DNA from: Glandiceps talaboti | Lineage: Eukaryota; Hemichordata; Enteropneusta; Spengelidae | Direction: 5' to 3' | Assembly: GCF_964340395.1 (NCBI RefSeq) | Contig: NC_135567.1 | Coordinates: 7,851,158 to 7,915,157 of the forward strand | DNA: 64,000 bases | Shown: positions 38,158 to 48,903 of the stretch, piece after piece | Numbering within the stretch: the first letter of the stretch is position 1 | Layout of the letters: each line of letters opens with the position of its first letter | Made by a program: the position numbers and the translations under genes | Notes under the pieces: generated by a model | Told to the model about the DNA's origin: nothing | Database searches by the model: none | The model's input: only the letters and a program-made list of their open reading frames with translations

Positions 38158-39052
38158 CCCCAAGAGTTAAGTTTGTTGAAATTAAATGAATGAAAAAACA
38201 AACCATGATCGAGATTTATTATTTGAAGAGTCAAGGAGTACAGTATGTTCTAAACACCTTAACACCTGATAATATAATGATGCTATGTCAAGTAATTTTG
38301 ATTTGTTCAGATTAAAGTACTTTAAAAGACTTTGTAATTTTATAGATGAATCATGATGGACTAAATGTGTCTTTAACCATCTCAATTCCATTAGTGAAGA
38401 ATCTGAAAGAAATGTGATAAAACTGTCCTGGAATTGGCGGAAAACTGTAAATAATGTGTTAATAGACCTTAATATTGATAAAGACCAAATTCAAACTCTT
38501 TCAGATAATAAAATCAAACATATCATATTTAAAAATGACGAGCTCAAATGGAAAGACACTTGAACACTTTCTTTTTACATGTGAAAGCCATTCTACACAA
38601 CGACAGATCTTAATGAAAGGAACAGAAGAACTATTACTCAACAATAAGGAGTTGAACTTATATCAAGATTTTAAACAAAGGAAAGAACTACTCTGTTTAT
38701 TTATAGGAGATAATACAAAACACTACAATGCTCAGTCTATAAGTAAACAAATAGATAAACTTGTCAAACAATACCTTATTGAAGCAATTGAAAACAGAAA
38801 AGATTTTGTTAAAACTAATATAGAATAGTTTAGCCGTTAGATTTTCTGACAACTAACATTTGAAGCATACATTTTTATTTGTATTGTCGTTTTATCAATA
38901 TTCTTACCTTACTTTGGTTTATTTTGTTGTTTGTTCCTGTATATGTTTTTTACTCGTCTTTATGGTAGTGTATGTATTTTTAATTTTTCTTTGTGCTGCT
39001 CTTTACAATCTTAGTGAGTCCCCTGATACAAAAGGGATGCAATAAATAGATA
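38158..39052 (+). pseudogene. LINE 3' fragment at the centre of the inverted array
   Basis: The open stretch 38,520-38,826 contains GKTLEHFLFTCESHSTQRQ, the H-x4-C half of the C-terminal zinc-knuckle-like motif common at the end of non-LTR retrotransposon ORF2 proteins (usually C-x2-C...H-x4-C). A lysine-rich tail, HYNAQSISKQIDKLVKQYL, follows. The upstream CxxC half is lost and the frame upstream (38,395-38,570) ends in a stop, so it is a broken remnant. After the stop comes a 3' UTR ending GGGATGCAATAAATAGATAAATAG, typical of a LINE short-repeat tail. The fragment sits exactly where the 108-bp repeat family changes orientation. It differs from the LINE at 51 kb. Whether it inserted into a foldback centre or helped form it is unknown. 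Confidence 0.65.
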
Positions 39053-40095
39053 AATAGCTGGTAGCCGGCTATTAGCTGGCTATTAATGGCTAACAGCAGC
39101 TATTAATGGCTAATAGCTTGAATAGCTGAATAGCCATGTGTGGGAGAGTACTGGGGGTTGTTAGCTGTTAGCTGGCTATTAGCTGGCTATTAATGGCTAA
39201 TAGCGGCTATTAATGGCTAATAGCTTGAATATCTTAATAGCCAGGTCCTGGAGACTGTTGGGAGTTGTTAGTTCGTAGTCGGCTAGTAATGGCTATCAGC
39301 GGCTAGTAATGGCTATCAGCTTGAATAGCTACCTAGGGAGATATTTATACCATATGCCCAGTTTGACAATAGCTGATAACAAGCTATTATCTGGCTATTT
39401 ATGGCCAATATTGAATAGATGTTAGCTAGCTATTAGCTGGCTATTAATGGCTAATAGCGGCTATTAATGGCTAATAGCTTGAATAGCTGAATAGCCATGT
39501 GTGGGAGAGTACTGGGGGTTGTTAGCTGTTAGCTGGCTATTAGCTGGCTATTAATGGCTAATAGCGGCTATTAATAGCTAATAGCTTGAATAGCTGAATA
39601 GCCATGTCCTGAAGAGTGCTGGGGGTTGTTAGCTGGTAGTAGGCTATTAATAGCTAATAGCGGCTATTAATGGCTAATAGCAGCTGTCAATGGCTCTTAG
39701 CTTGAATAGCTACCCAGGGAGATAATCACACCATATTCCCGTTTTTATAATAGCTGATAGCAAGCTATTACCTGGCTATTTATGGCTAATAGTATTAAGT
39801 TGAATAGCCAATAGCCGCTATTTATCTGAGATTCAGCTATTTTGGTAATTCAATAAATCCCCAGTAGCTGCTATTTACCTTCAGATCAAGCTATTTTGGC
39901 AACCAAGGAAATAGACAACAGCCACTATTTATCTCGAATCAAGCTATTTTGGGGATGAAACTATTTTGGCAATCCAATAAATAGCCAATAGCCGCTATTT
40001 AGCTCAAATCAAGATTGAATCAAGCTGTTTTGGTAAATAGCCAATAACCGCTATTTATCTGAGATCAAGCTATTGTGGCAATCCAACAATACCGC
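39053..40095 (-). repeat. Inverted, diverged arm of the 108-bp repeat family
   Basis: GGCTATTAGCTGGCTATTAA, TGGCTAATAGCGGCTATTAA and TGGCTAATAGCTTGAATAGC are reverse complements of the left-arm monomer, with periods of about 105-108 bp near 39,061, 39,170, 39,430 and 39,530. Beyond 39,800 the repeat degrades into units with ATAGCCAATAGCCGCTATTT and ATCAAGCTATTTTGGCAA. Much shorter and more diverged than the left arm. Confidence 0.88.
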
Positions 40096-42173
40096 ACCTC
40101 TATACAGGGTTATAGCTGAGATGCATACTGATAATGTGTACTAGTTGGTTAGAATGCACACTCAATATTATTGGAGAAATAATTATTCAAATATCTACTG
40201 ACTCCCCATCCCTATATATGCCTATAAGTAACATGGTGGAATATGAAAAGTTTAATAATTTAAATAAAGACAATATTTATTCTTCCAGAGATAAATTTAA
40301 GTATTCATAGGTACTATCACTACTACTTACAGCTATAAAAATGTGTACACACTCTATTCTTTGTCAATTACAGCTGTTAGTATTAGATTGGAAATTATCC
40401 AGAAGGCCATATGAGTACACAAAGTCGTGTCTGCTGGGTATCAATGACAATAATTATTTCAAGCCACCTATACAGGGTTATAGCTGAGATGCATACTGAT
40501 AATGTGTACTAGTTGGTTAGAGTGCACACTCAATATTATTGGAGATATAACTTATTCAAATATCCACTGACTCTCCATCCCTACTGGCATATGCCTATAC
40601 GTTACATGGTGGAACATGAAAAGATTAATAATTTCAATAAAGACAATAATTGAGATGCATACTGATAGTGTGTACTAGTTGGTTAGAATGCACACTCAAT
40701 ATTTTTGTAGAAATAACTTATTGAAATATCCACTGACCCCCCATCCCTATACATGCCTATACGTTACATGGTGGAATATGAACAGATTAATAGTTTCAAT
40801 AAAGACAATATTTATTCTTCCAGGGACAAATGTTAGTATTCATAGGTAGTATCACTACTACTTACAGCTATAAAAATGTGTGAACACTCTATTCTTTGTC
40901 AATTACAGCTCATAGATTTTGATTGGAAATTACCCAGAAGGCCATATTGAGTTCAAAAAGTTGTGTCTGCTGGGTATGAATGGATGACAATAATTATTTC
41001 AAACCACCTATACAGGGTTATAGCTGAGATGCATACTGATAGTGTGTACTAGTTGGTTAGAATGCACAGGAATATTTTTGGAGAAATATTTATTCAAATA
41101 TCCACTGATTCCCCATTCCTATATATGCTTATACGTTACGTGGTGGAACATGAAAAGTAATAAAGACAATATTTATTCTTCCAGAGATAAATTTAAGTAT
41201 TCATAGGTAGTATCACTACTACATTGAATATTTGAAATGTGTGCACACTCTATTGTTTGTCAATTACAGCTCCTCGTATTAGATTTGAAATTACTCAGAA
41301 GGCCATATGAGTGCACACAGTCATGTCTGCTGGGTATCAATGACAATAATTATTTCAAACCACTTATACAGGGTTATAGCTGAGATGCATACTGATAGTG
41401 TGTACTAGTTGGTTAGAATGCACACTCAATATTATTGGAGATATAACTTATTGAAATATTCACTTCAATATTATTGGAGATATAACTTATTGAAATATCC
41501 ACTGACTCCCCATCCCTATCAGTGTTTTTGCTAAGGTTTGGGAACCCCGGTAACAGAAAGGGGGAAAGAGGTAAAACTGGTAGTGCTTCGCATGCAATGT
41601 ATCATAGTTTAGGTGGGGAACCCCGGTAAAATGATGAGGGAACCCCGGTAGATTTTACCTACTTACCGCCCTTAAATAAAACACTGCCTATACATGCCTA
41701 TACGTTACATGGTGGAACATGAAACGATTAATAATTCCAATAAAGACAATAATTATTCTTCCAGGGACAAATGTTAGTATTCATAGGTAGTATCACTACT
41801 ACTTACAGCAATTAAAATGTGTGAACACTCTATTGTTTGTCAATTACAGCTCATACTATTAGATTGGAAATTACCCAGAAGGCCATATTGAGTACAAAAA
41901 GTCGTGTCTGCTGGGTATCAATGACAATAATTATTTCAAACCACTTATACAGGGTTATAGCTGAGATGCATACTGATAGTGTGTACTAGTTGGTTAGAGT
42001 GCACAGGAATATTTACTATTATGTCCAATGATTCCCTATTGCTATACATGCCTATACGTTACATGGTGGAACATGAAAAGATTAATAATTTCAATAAAGA
42101 CAACAATTATTCTTCCAGGAACAAATGTTAGTATTCATAGGTAGTATGACTACTACTTACAGCAATTAAAATG
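40096..42173 (+). repeat. About 368-bp tandem repeat, 5-6 copies
   Basis: TATACAGGGTTATAGCTGAG recurs at 40,101, 40,469, 41,009, 41,365 and 41,946. Units include GTGTACTAGTTGGTTAGA, ACATGGTGGAA.ATGAAAAG, TTATTCTTCCAG, CATAGGTAGTATCACTACTA, GTCAATTACAGCT and GTCTGCTGGGTAT. Some units carry internal deletions (near 40,645) or duplications (near 41,450); one contains the MITE at 41,520-41,686. Confidence 0.9.
41520..41686. mobile_element. 167-bp TIR element inside the 368-bp repeat
   Basis: Begins CAGTGTTTTTGCTAAGG and ends CCTTAAATAAAACACTG, inverted ends with a CAGTGTTTT core. CCTAT flanks both sides (41,515-41,519 and 41,687-41,691). Sister units without it read CCCTATACATGCC, giving the empty site. 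GGGAACCCCGGTA occurs three times inside. CAGTG ends recall hAT, but a 5-bp duplication is not the usual 8 bp, so the superfamily is open. Confidence 0.8.
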
Positions 42174-43671
42174 CGTTGGCCCATGCATCTATTGTTTCCT
42201 TGCTGACGGACAAGCTATGTATAGTTTGAGCAAAGTCACGAGTGTCTGTGGTTTGAGATATTGAGGCTACTGTGAACAGCGCCCCCGTGCGGTGGCTGAT
42301 GGAGAGGTGGCTGCTGCGTTCAGCACAGTATGACTCTGAGCCGAGTTCTATGCATAACCGGTGTAGGCATCCGTTCCTTAGTCAGTCTCTCCGTATGTAT
42401 CATTTTTTTCCGATCAATGCGTCTATATTTTGTCAAAGAATTAATCACTACTCTTGACAAACGTCCCAATGTTGGCAAAATATTCCCTAACTGAAAGTTT
42501 GTGGTGTAATTTTACTGATCTCAACATATACCTTGGTAGTAGTAGTAGCGACGGCAGCTGTTGCAATGGCGACTACATTCTGAAACTGAATGAACAGCTG
42601 AGTGCTGTAGCCCCATCACTTCAAAAAATTGATGCGCGTTCAGCGTAAGTTTGAGAATATTTTTGTCCGTGTAAAATAGTATCCGGGTAAGGCTTATGCG
42701 AATGCGTACGTATTTATCGTTCGTGACGATAAAATTTCGTCCTCTTGGAAGTGTTAAACCAGCCGTTTTGCAGAAACTCCATCATGAAAATTCTTGGTAA
42801 AGTAATAATAAGTTCAGATGTATTTACTTACTTGAAATGTGGGATTGTGGGATGGGGATATATATTCCCTGTCAGTTTACTGTGACTTAGTCAGACAATT
42901 TCAAACTAGGACACAGCACCATTTCGAGTTTCTAATATTTTGCTACTACACGTGTACAAACGCTTGTGTATGTGTGATTTATGAGATGTAGTCTTGCTTG
43001 CAGACGGTGCACGGGTCTAGATTACTGACAGGAGAAGGACATATATGTAAGCAGGACTAGTCGCGGTGACGTGGCACTGTACATAAATTGTAGAAATAAT
43101 ACAAAGTATTACAATATCAAAGAAACCACCAAACACAATCCATCTGATGGAAATATGTCTCACTTCCTCACTCTGTTAATTTAGTATTTCAACTAACATT
43201 CAAATGTGTAATGTGTAAGCAGGGGTGCGTTCGGTAGCCAAAACGTTTTGTCATTGTTTGGCCAGGGCACCCTGGCCCTGTTTCGAATTGTATAAGGCAT
43301 GTTGCGTGTGAAAAACAAAAGATGGCAGCACATTCAAACAGAAGATTGTCGCATTTTGTGTACATTCAGTACTCATCACTGAAAATCAACCTTCTTCATA
43401 TCCTTGTCAACACTCTTCTAACATTGTCATGGTTCAGATTGGTACAACCAATTATGACGGGTGGGGGGGGGGGTCATTTTGGATTGATTATTAGTGAAAG
43501 TCAAGTTAATTGTAACTAGATAAACTACAAACACTGGTATGCTGATTAATTCCTCAACTCAACTCTGACATAATTGAAATTACTTTCTTTAGAACTATGT
43601 TGATACCAAGATTTGATGACAAAATCACATTTATTTTAATGTTAATGTTTTTAAAACATTGTGTCTTCCAG
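42174..43671. other. Possible 5' region of the integrase transposon
   Basis: A locally GC-richer stretch (GAACAGCGCCCCCGTGCGGT at about 42,275) is followed by two short open frames (42,272-42,457 and 42,454-42,648), the second ending just before a donor-like GTAAGT at about 42,646. These could be a first exon but the phase does not fit the next exon-like segment, so no CDS is called. A poly-G tract lies at about 43,463-43,473, and palindromes CAAAACGTTTTG and GGCCAGGG-CA-CCCTGGCC at 43,239-43,277. Confidence 0.35.
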
Positions 43672-43864
43672 GCAAGACATTCCTCTTCATTGGAAAGGAT
43701 AGTGTTGGTTCTAAGCAAGTGTTACTAACCCAACAAGAAAGGGAGGAAGTTTTCAAAGAATGTCATGTTTCTCCATGTTGGCCATCTTGGCATCAACAAA
43801 GACAGTGAAGAAGATTTCATCAAGGTTTTATTGGAAGACCATCTCAAGTGACATGCAAGAATTG
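43672..43864 (+). pseudogene. Integrase zinc-binding (H2C2) exon of a Ginger/KRBA2-like transposon
   Basis: Bounded by an acceptor (GTGTCTTCCAG) and a donor (GAATTG/GTAAGT). The first frame reads LTQQEREEVFKECHVSPC; a small frameshift then moves to GHLGINK and another to RFYWKTISSDMQEL. Put together these are the H-x-x-x-x-x-x-H-LG-x-x-K-T...RFYW..M...V pattern of the integrase zinc-binding domain found in Gypsy/Ginger integrases. The CxxC half is in the next exon-like segment at 44,816. Frameshifts at about 43,778 and 43,800 show it is dead. Ginger DNA transposons and KRBA2-related genes share this domain; the exact group is inference. Confidence 0.65.
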
Positions 43865-43894
43865 GTAAGTATGATTATTTAGTTAGATAATGGT

Positions 43895-44760
43895 TCTGTA
43901 AAATAGTATTCCCCTAAAGTACTTAGTACATTAAAATTTCATACATTTTCAAAAGAGAAAGCAGTAAATATCTTGGTAAATTTATCTATACTTTGATACA
44001 CATGATGCTTGTAGTCAACTGAACAATAATAACTCTGTCATACATAGCCTGTTTCCCATCATATTCACTGCAACAGCCATGCTGAGACCAGTAAAATAGT
44101 ATCCCCCCCCCCGAGTACTACGTTTGGCACTTCCAAAATCCATACTTTTTCAGAATGGAAAGTGTTAAACATGTTGGTAAATATATGCTTTGATACACAT
44201 GATGCTTGTATTCAGCTGAAAAATACAACTTCAGACATCAGACCATGGACGAACGGAGCCTGTTACAAACAGGGAAAGTAAACAACTGAATTAGATTAAT
44301 AACTTTTGGCTCAGCATGTTGGAAGTACAGACAAGTATTACATTCCATCATTTGATAAGAACAGTTTTATGACCACTTTACATAAATTTACAGTTCCCCT
44401 GGTATTTCATGTACACATAAAGAGGCAATAAATCTGTTCTTATCAAACCATGGTGTGAACTACAAGTCTCTTCTGTTTTAACATTCTGAGCCAAGTGTAA
44501 TAAATCCAATTTGCTTGTTTACTGTCCCTGTTTCAGTGTTTGTAACAGGTTCAGTTGTCCATAGTCTGATGTCTGAAGTTATAATATCTCTGTCATACAT
44601 AGCCCGTTTACCATCATAGCCATACTGAGACCTGTAAAATAGTATCCCCTCCAGAGTACTCCAGAGTTTTCCACTTCCAAAATTCATACATTATATGTCT
44701 ATAATACTTTGATGTACATTATGTTTGTAAAGAATTGAAAAATAATAATCATATACTATA
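43895..44760 (+). repeat. Three tandem intronic units (about 200 bp), one split by a MITE
   Basis: Units start at the GTAAAATAGTATCCCC landmark (43,897; 44,092; 44,636; a diverged one at 42,673) and contain AGTACT, CTTCCAAAAT.CATAC, TTTGATACACATGATGCTTG and CTCTGTCATACATAGCC. The middle unit is interrupted by the element at 44,227-44,580. Confidence 0.75.
44227..44580. mobile_element. Foldback MITE (354 bp)
   Basis: Starts AACTTCAGACATCAGACCAT and ends with its inverse, GTCTGATGTCTGAAGTT. Terminal inverted repeats run more than 100 bp (shared CCTGTTACAAACA, GGGA.AGTAAACAA, TTGGCTCAG.ATGTT) and the centre is also palindromic around TTGATAAGAACAG. Sister units read GAACAATAATAACTCTG, the uninterrupted site; ATA is repeated at the borders, consistent with a short target duplication. 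Confidence 0.8.
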
Positions 44761-44815
44761 TACTATAGTCAATATTCTCTATAATGTTGTTCTGAACGTT
44801 GTTATATTTTATTAG

Positions 44816-44941
44816 ATCAAGAGTTGTGGTAAGTGTCAGAGGTTTGAGAAAATAAAAACTTGTGTTCCTGAACTGAAACCTATTCCGATTAAAGCTCGAT
44901 GGTATATGCTCAGAATCGATTTAGTTGGCCTATATCCATAG
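44816..44941 (+). pseudogene. Integrase zinc-binding CxxC and start of core domain
   Basis: After an acceptor (TTTTATTAG) the frame reads IKSCGKCQRFEKIKTCVPEL, then KPIPIKARWYMLRIDLVGLY, then P and a stop at 44,939-44,941. CGKC supplies the two cysteines of the H2C2 zinc site; the RIDLVG segment matches the first strand and first catalytic Asp of the retroviral-type integrase core (usual form W..IG.DLIGPL). The rest of the core, including the second Asp and the Glu, is absent: a 42-bp satellite starts 45 bp later. The element is therefore inactive. Confidence 0.65.
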
Positions 44942-44984
44942 GTGTTGCATATTCCCACTTGAAACCGTACACATCAATCAATAA

Positions 44985-46796
44985 TCAACCTCCAGTAGAC
45001 CAGTCCCAGATAGAGCACCAGCCTTCAACCACTACAGTAGACCAGTCCTAGATAGAGCACCGGCCTTCAATCACTACAGCAGACCAGTCCCAGATAGAGC
45101 ACCGGCCTTCAATCACTACAGCAGACCAGTCCCAGATAGAGCACCAGCTTTCAACCACTCCAGCAGACCAGTCCCAGATAGTGAACCACCTTTCAACCAC
45201 TCCAGCAGACCAGTCCCAGATAGAGCACCAGCTTTCAACAACTCCAGCAGACCAGTCTCAGAGAACCAGCCTTCAACTATTCCAGCAGACCAGTCTCAGA
45301 TAGAGCACCAGCTTTCAACCACTACAGCAGACCAGTCCTAGATAGAGCACCATCCTTCAACCACTACAGCAGACCAGTCCCAGATAGAGCACCAGCTTTC
45401 AACCACTACAGCAGACCAGTCTCAGAGAACCAGCCTTCAACTATTCCAGCAGACCAGTCTCAGATAGAGCACCATCCTTCAACCACTACAGCAGACCAGT
45501 CTCAGATAGAGCACCAGCTTTCAACAACTCCAGCAGACCAGTCTCAGAGAACCAGCCTTCAACTATTCCAGCAGACCAGTCTCAGATAGAGCACCAGCTT
45601 TCAACCACTACAGCAGACCAGTCCTAGATAGAGCACCATCCTTCAACCACTACAGCAGACCAGTCCTAGATAGAGAACCAGCCTTCAACCACTCCAGCAG
45701 ACCAGTCCAAGATAGAGCACCAGCCTTCAACCACTCCAGCAGACCAGTCCCAGATAGAGCACCAGCCTTCAACCACTACAGCAGACCAGTCCTAGATAGA
45801 GCACCAGCCTTCAACCAGTCCAGCAGACCAGTCTTAGATAGAACACCAGCCTTCAACCACTACAGCAGTCCAGTCCTAGATAGAGCACCAGCCTTCAACC
45901 ACTACAGCAGACCAGTCCAAGATAGAGCACCAACATTCAACCACTACAGCAGACCAGTCCTAGATAGAGCACCAGCCTTCAACCACTACAGTAGACCAGT
46001 CCCAGATAGAGCACCAGCCTTCAACCACTACAACAGACCAGTCCTAGATAGAGCACCAGCCTTCAACCAGTCCAGCAGACCAGTCTCAGATAGAACACTA
46101 GCCTTCAACCACTACAGCAGACCAGTCCTAGATAGAGCACCAGCCTTCAACCAGTCCAGCAGACCAGTCCTAGATTGAGCACCAGCATTCAACCACTACA
46201 GCAGACCAGTCCCAGATAGAGCACCAGCCTTCAACCACTCCAGCAGACCAGTCCCAGATAGAGCACCAGCCCTCAACCACTACAGCAGACCAGTCCCAGA
46301 TAGAACACCAGCCCTCAACCACTACAGCAGACCAGTCCCAGATAGAGCACCAGCCTTCAACCACTCCAGCAGACCAGTCCCAGATAAAGATCCAGCCTTC
46401 AACCACTACAGCAGACCAGTCCCAGATAGAACACCAGCCTTCAACCACTCCAGCAGACCAGTCCCAGATAGAGCACCAGCCCTCAACCACTACAGCAGAC
46501 CAGTTCCAGATAGAACACCAGCCTTCAACCATTCCAGCAGACCAGTCCAAGATAGAGCACCAGCCTTCAACCAGTCCAGCAGACCAGTCCCAGATAGAGC
46601 ACCAGCCCTCAACCACTACAGCAGACCAGTTCCAGATAGAGCACCAGCCTTCAACCACTCCAGCAGACCAGTCCCAGATAAAGAACCAGCCTTCAACCAC
46701 TACAGCAGACCAGTCCCAGATAAAGAACCAGCCTTCAACCACTACAGCCGACCCAGTCCAAGATAGACCGTCAGCTTTCAATCACTCCAGCAGACC
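44985..46796 (+). repeat. 42-bp minisatellite, about 43 copies, inside the transposon
   Basis: Unit of 42 bp: TCAACCACTACAGCAGACCA, then GTCCCAGATAGAGCACCAGC, then CT. In the plus frame it reads STTTADQSQIEHQP (14 residues), the register that joins the integrase and protease segments, so it may have begun as an expanding coding linker. Many units now carry CCTAG (Gln codon to stop) and three carry a 4-bp deletion (TCTCAGAGAACC at about 45,255, 45,420 and 45,540). The minus-strand ORF at 46,170-46,781 is a shadow. Confidence 0.93.
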
Positions 46797-47644
46797 CACA
46801 TTTTCCCAGTCCCCTACCCTTCAGAAAGGAACCAAGAAGATTCATACTTGAGCAGAGCCATTCACTTGCAAACTTAAAAAGAAGAAGAGAATTGACAGAG
46901 ACAGAGCACGTTTAGGGAAAGATATTCCAAGTATTGTAAAACTCATTAAAACACCAGGACAATGGATGACTGACCATGTCATGAATCACGCACCAGCTCT
47001 ATTGAAGCAGCAGTTTCCACACATGGACAGTCTACAGGATGTCCTTGTAATGGCGGCAGGCACAGCTATCATCACACCAGATCAAGAATTCATCCAAATA
47101 CTGAATATAGACCAAAATCACTGGGTTACAGTATCCACTATTGGCTGCAGCAAAGGCGTAGTGAATGTATATGATTCCATGGGGTGTGGGCTAGATAGAA
47201 GAGCAAAGAAGGCTGTAGCCTGTCTGCTATTTCATGAAGGGATAAGTATAAAAATACAGTGCGTGCGAACACAAACAATTAGGGTGTGATGACTGTGGAC
47301 TATTTGCTATGGCCAATGCAACAGCCAAATGTTTTGGACTTGAACCAACAGAGTTTATGTGGGAGCAGACATCGATGAGAAGCCATCTCGCAACGTGTTT
47401 TCAACATCAAATCATGGAGATTTTCACGTCATGGAGAAGACGATGGGGCCATAAAATCTGGAAAACGTTAATGTTACCCATCTACTGCCATTGCAGGCGA
47501 CCAGATCGTGGAAGCAACATGATGCAGTGTGCCAAGTGTAAAGACTGGTACCATACTGATTGCAAAGAATTGTCAGCAAGTTTACTTAACAACAAAAGAC
47601 TGAAATTTGTGTGTACAAAGTGTAAAAACCAAATGTGTCACTAA
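46797..47644 (+). pseudogene. Ulp1-like cysteine protease plus PHD finger of the Ginger/KRBA2-like transposon
   Basis: 46,966-47,289 has MDSLQDVLVMAAGTA, then QNHWVTVSTIGC and VNVYDSMGCG: the His (HW) and Asp (YDS) of a Ulp1/SENP-type (C48) protease. A frameshift near 47,270 moves to the second frame, which carries LGCDDCGLFAMANATA, the catalytic Cys in its DCG-x-F setting. After about 70 residues comes a PHD finger, IYCHCRRPDRGSNMMQCAKC then KDWYHTDCKE and CTKCKN: Cys4-His-Cys3 complete. It ends in a stop at 47,642-47,644. Upstream, 46,797-46,965 is open but for a stop near 46,850 and is rich in Lys and Arg. Ulp1 and PHD modules accompany the integrase in some Ginger-type transposons (known); that this is one is inference. 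Disabled by the frameshift and loss of the integrase core. Confidence 0.72.
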
Positions 47645-48903
47645 ATAACTGCCTCAACTAGCAAATAACCAATGCTTTTCGTGGTTCCGATAACAGATGT
47701 AATGTTTTTAGGTGGAAACTTGTATCATAAAAATTTTGAACTTTCTTGCAAGGCTCGTGTGTAAAACTGCCGACCTTTAGCCAATATTGACAAAATAGTC
47801 AAACACTTTGAAATATGACAATCTACGTTGTATATTTAAAGGCCAAATCAATTCACATGAGTAAAATCAAGGTGCAGTATCAATATACATAACAAAAATG
47901 AATGTCACATATAATGAATGTCACATTTGCTGCTAAATTTGTGTACACATTGATTCTGAAAAAGAACGCCAGTGAAAAAATAAGAACAACTCTTAGTATT
48001 ATAGTGACCATGGTCACACTTTACTTTTCACAAAGTCTACTTCTTGAGCACTAAACAATGCCTACAGTTCATTTGAGCAAATAAAATGCCTCTCTTTTGA
48101 AGATGTGTAATGGCCTAGCTTATCAATAATTTGAGACCATATAGAACTACAATTTTGCACAATAAATATCAAGTTCAATTTAACTGAATAGTTAACTTAT
48201 CCTGTTTGTAACAATTGTAACCAAACTATGAAAACGTGAATTCATATTGGCTAAAAACGTTTCTAAATTGTGCCTTTACAGAAAAGAAAAATATCTAAGA
48301 AAGATTTGGCAATGTTCATGCACCTTATGGTGTGAGCCATGACCTGGTCACAGACTACATGTATGTTAAGTAACATCAATTCATAGGTCTTGAGTAGCAT
48401 TCGAAGGGCATCGTTGATAGCAATGAATGTCATATAAAACAGTCAAGTGAGTATAACTGCTAATATTTGTAATCTAAGATCATAAGGAGAAAACCTGGCT
48501 CACAACTCCTATTTTATAATGTATATGACTTTAGTTGCTGTTCATTTTAGTGCTTTGTACATATGTGTGATGTCCTGTGTAAAAAATATCGGTTTTTAAT
48601 GGAGTTGATTTGTGTAGTCGATATAATTTAAATGTCTTAAAATTATTTGATATAGTTGTGTGTAATTAGTTACTAGGTACCTTTGAAATGTATAGATGGA
48701 CAAGAATCGCACGTTTGATTATTTTGGAGAATTAAATTACATATAGTTCAATTATAAAAATTGGTGCAGATCATCTTGCAATTTTAGAATTCAATTTAAT
48801 ATTAGTGGCAGTACAATCTATTCATATCATGATGAAACAATAAGTGCTTAGTAAGATTTGCTTTTATAGAAATGTATCTTACATTTTTTAAACGTTAATA
48901 TCA
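47645..48903. other. 3' flank of the transposon, no gene seen
   Basis: AT-rich and without domain-bearing frames. I looked for a reverse-complement match to the GC-rich sequence at 42.27 kb that could be the right terminal repeat and did not find one. Confidence 0.5.

Noticed and set aside
42272-42310. CTCF site (CCCCCGTGCGGTGGC)
   Set aside because: Resembles the core only partly and there is no supporting context.
42454-42648. First exon of the integrase transposon
   Set aside because: Ends at a donor-like GTAAGT, but the phase does not match the next segment and no domain is recognised; left as a possibility only.
46170-46781. 203-codon minus-strand ORF rich in Trp
   Set aside because: Shadow of the 42-bp array whose plus frame is continuous with the flanking transposon domains.
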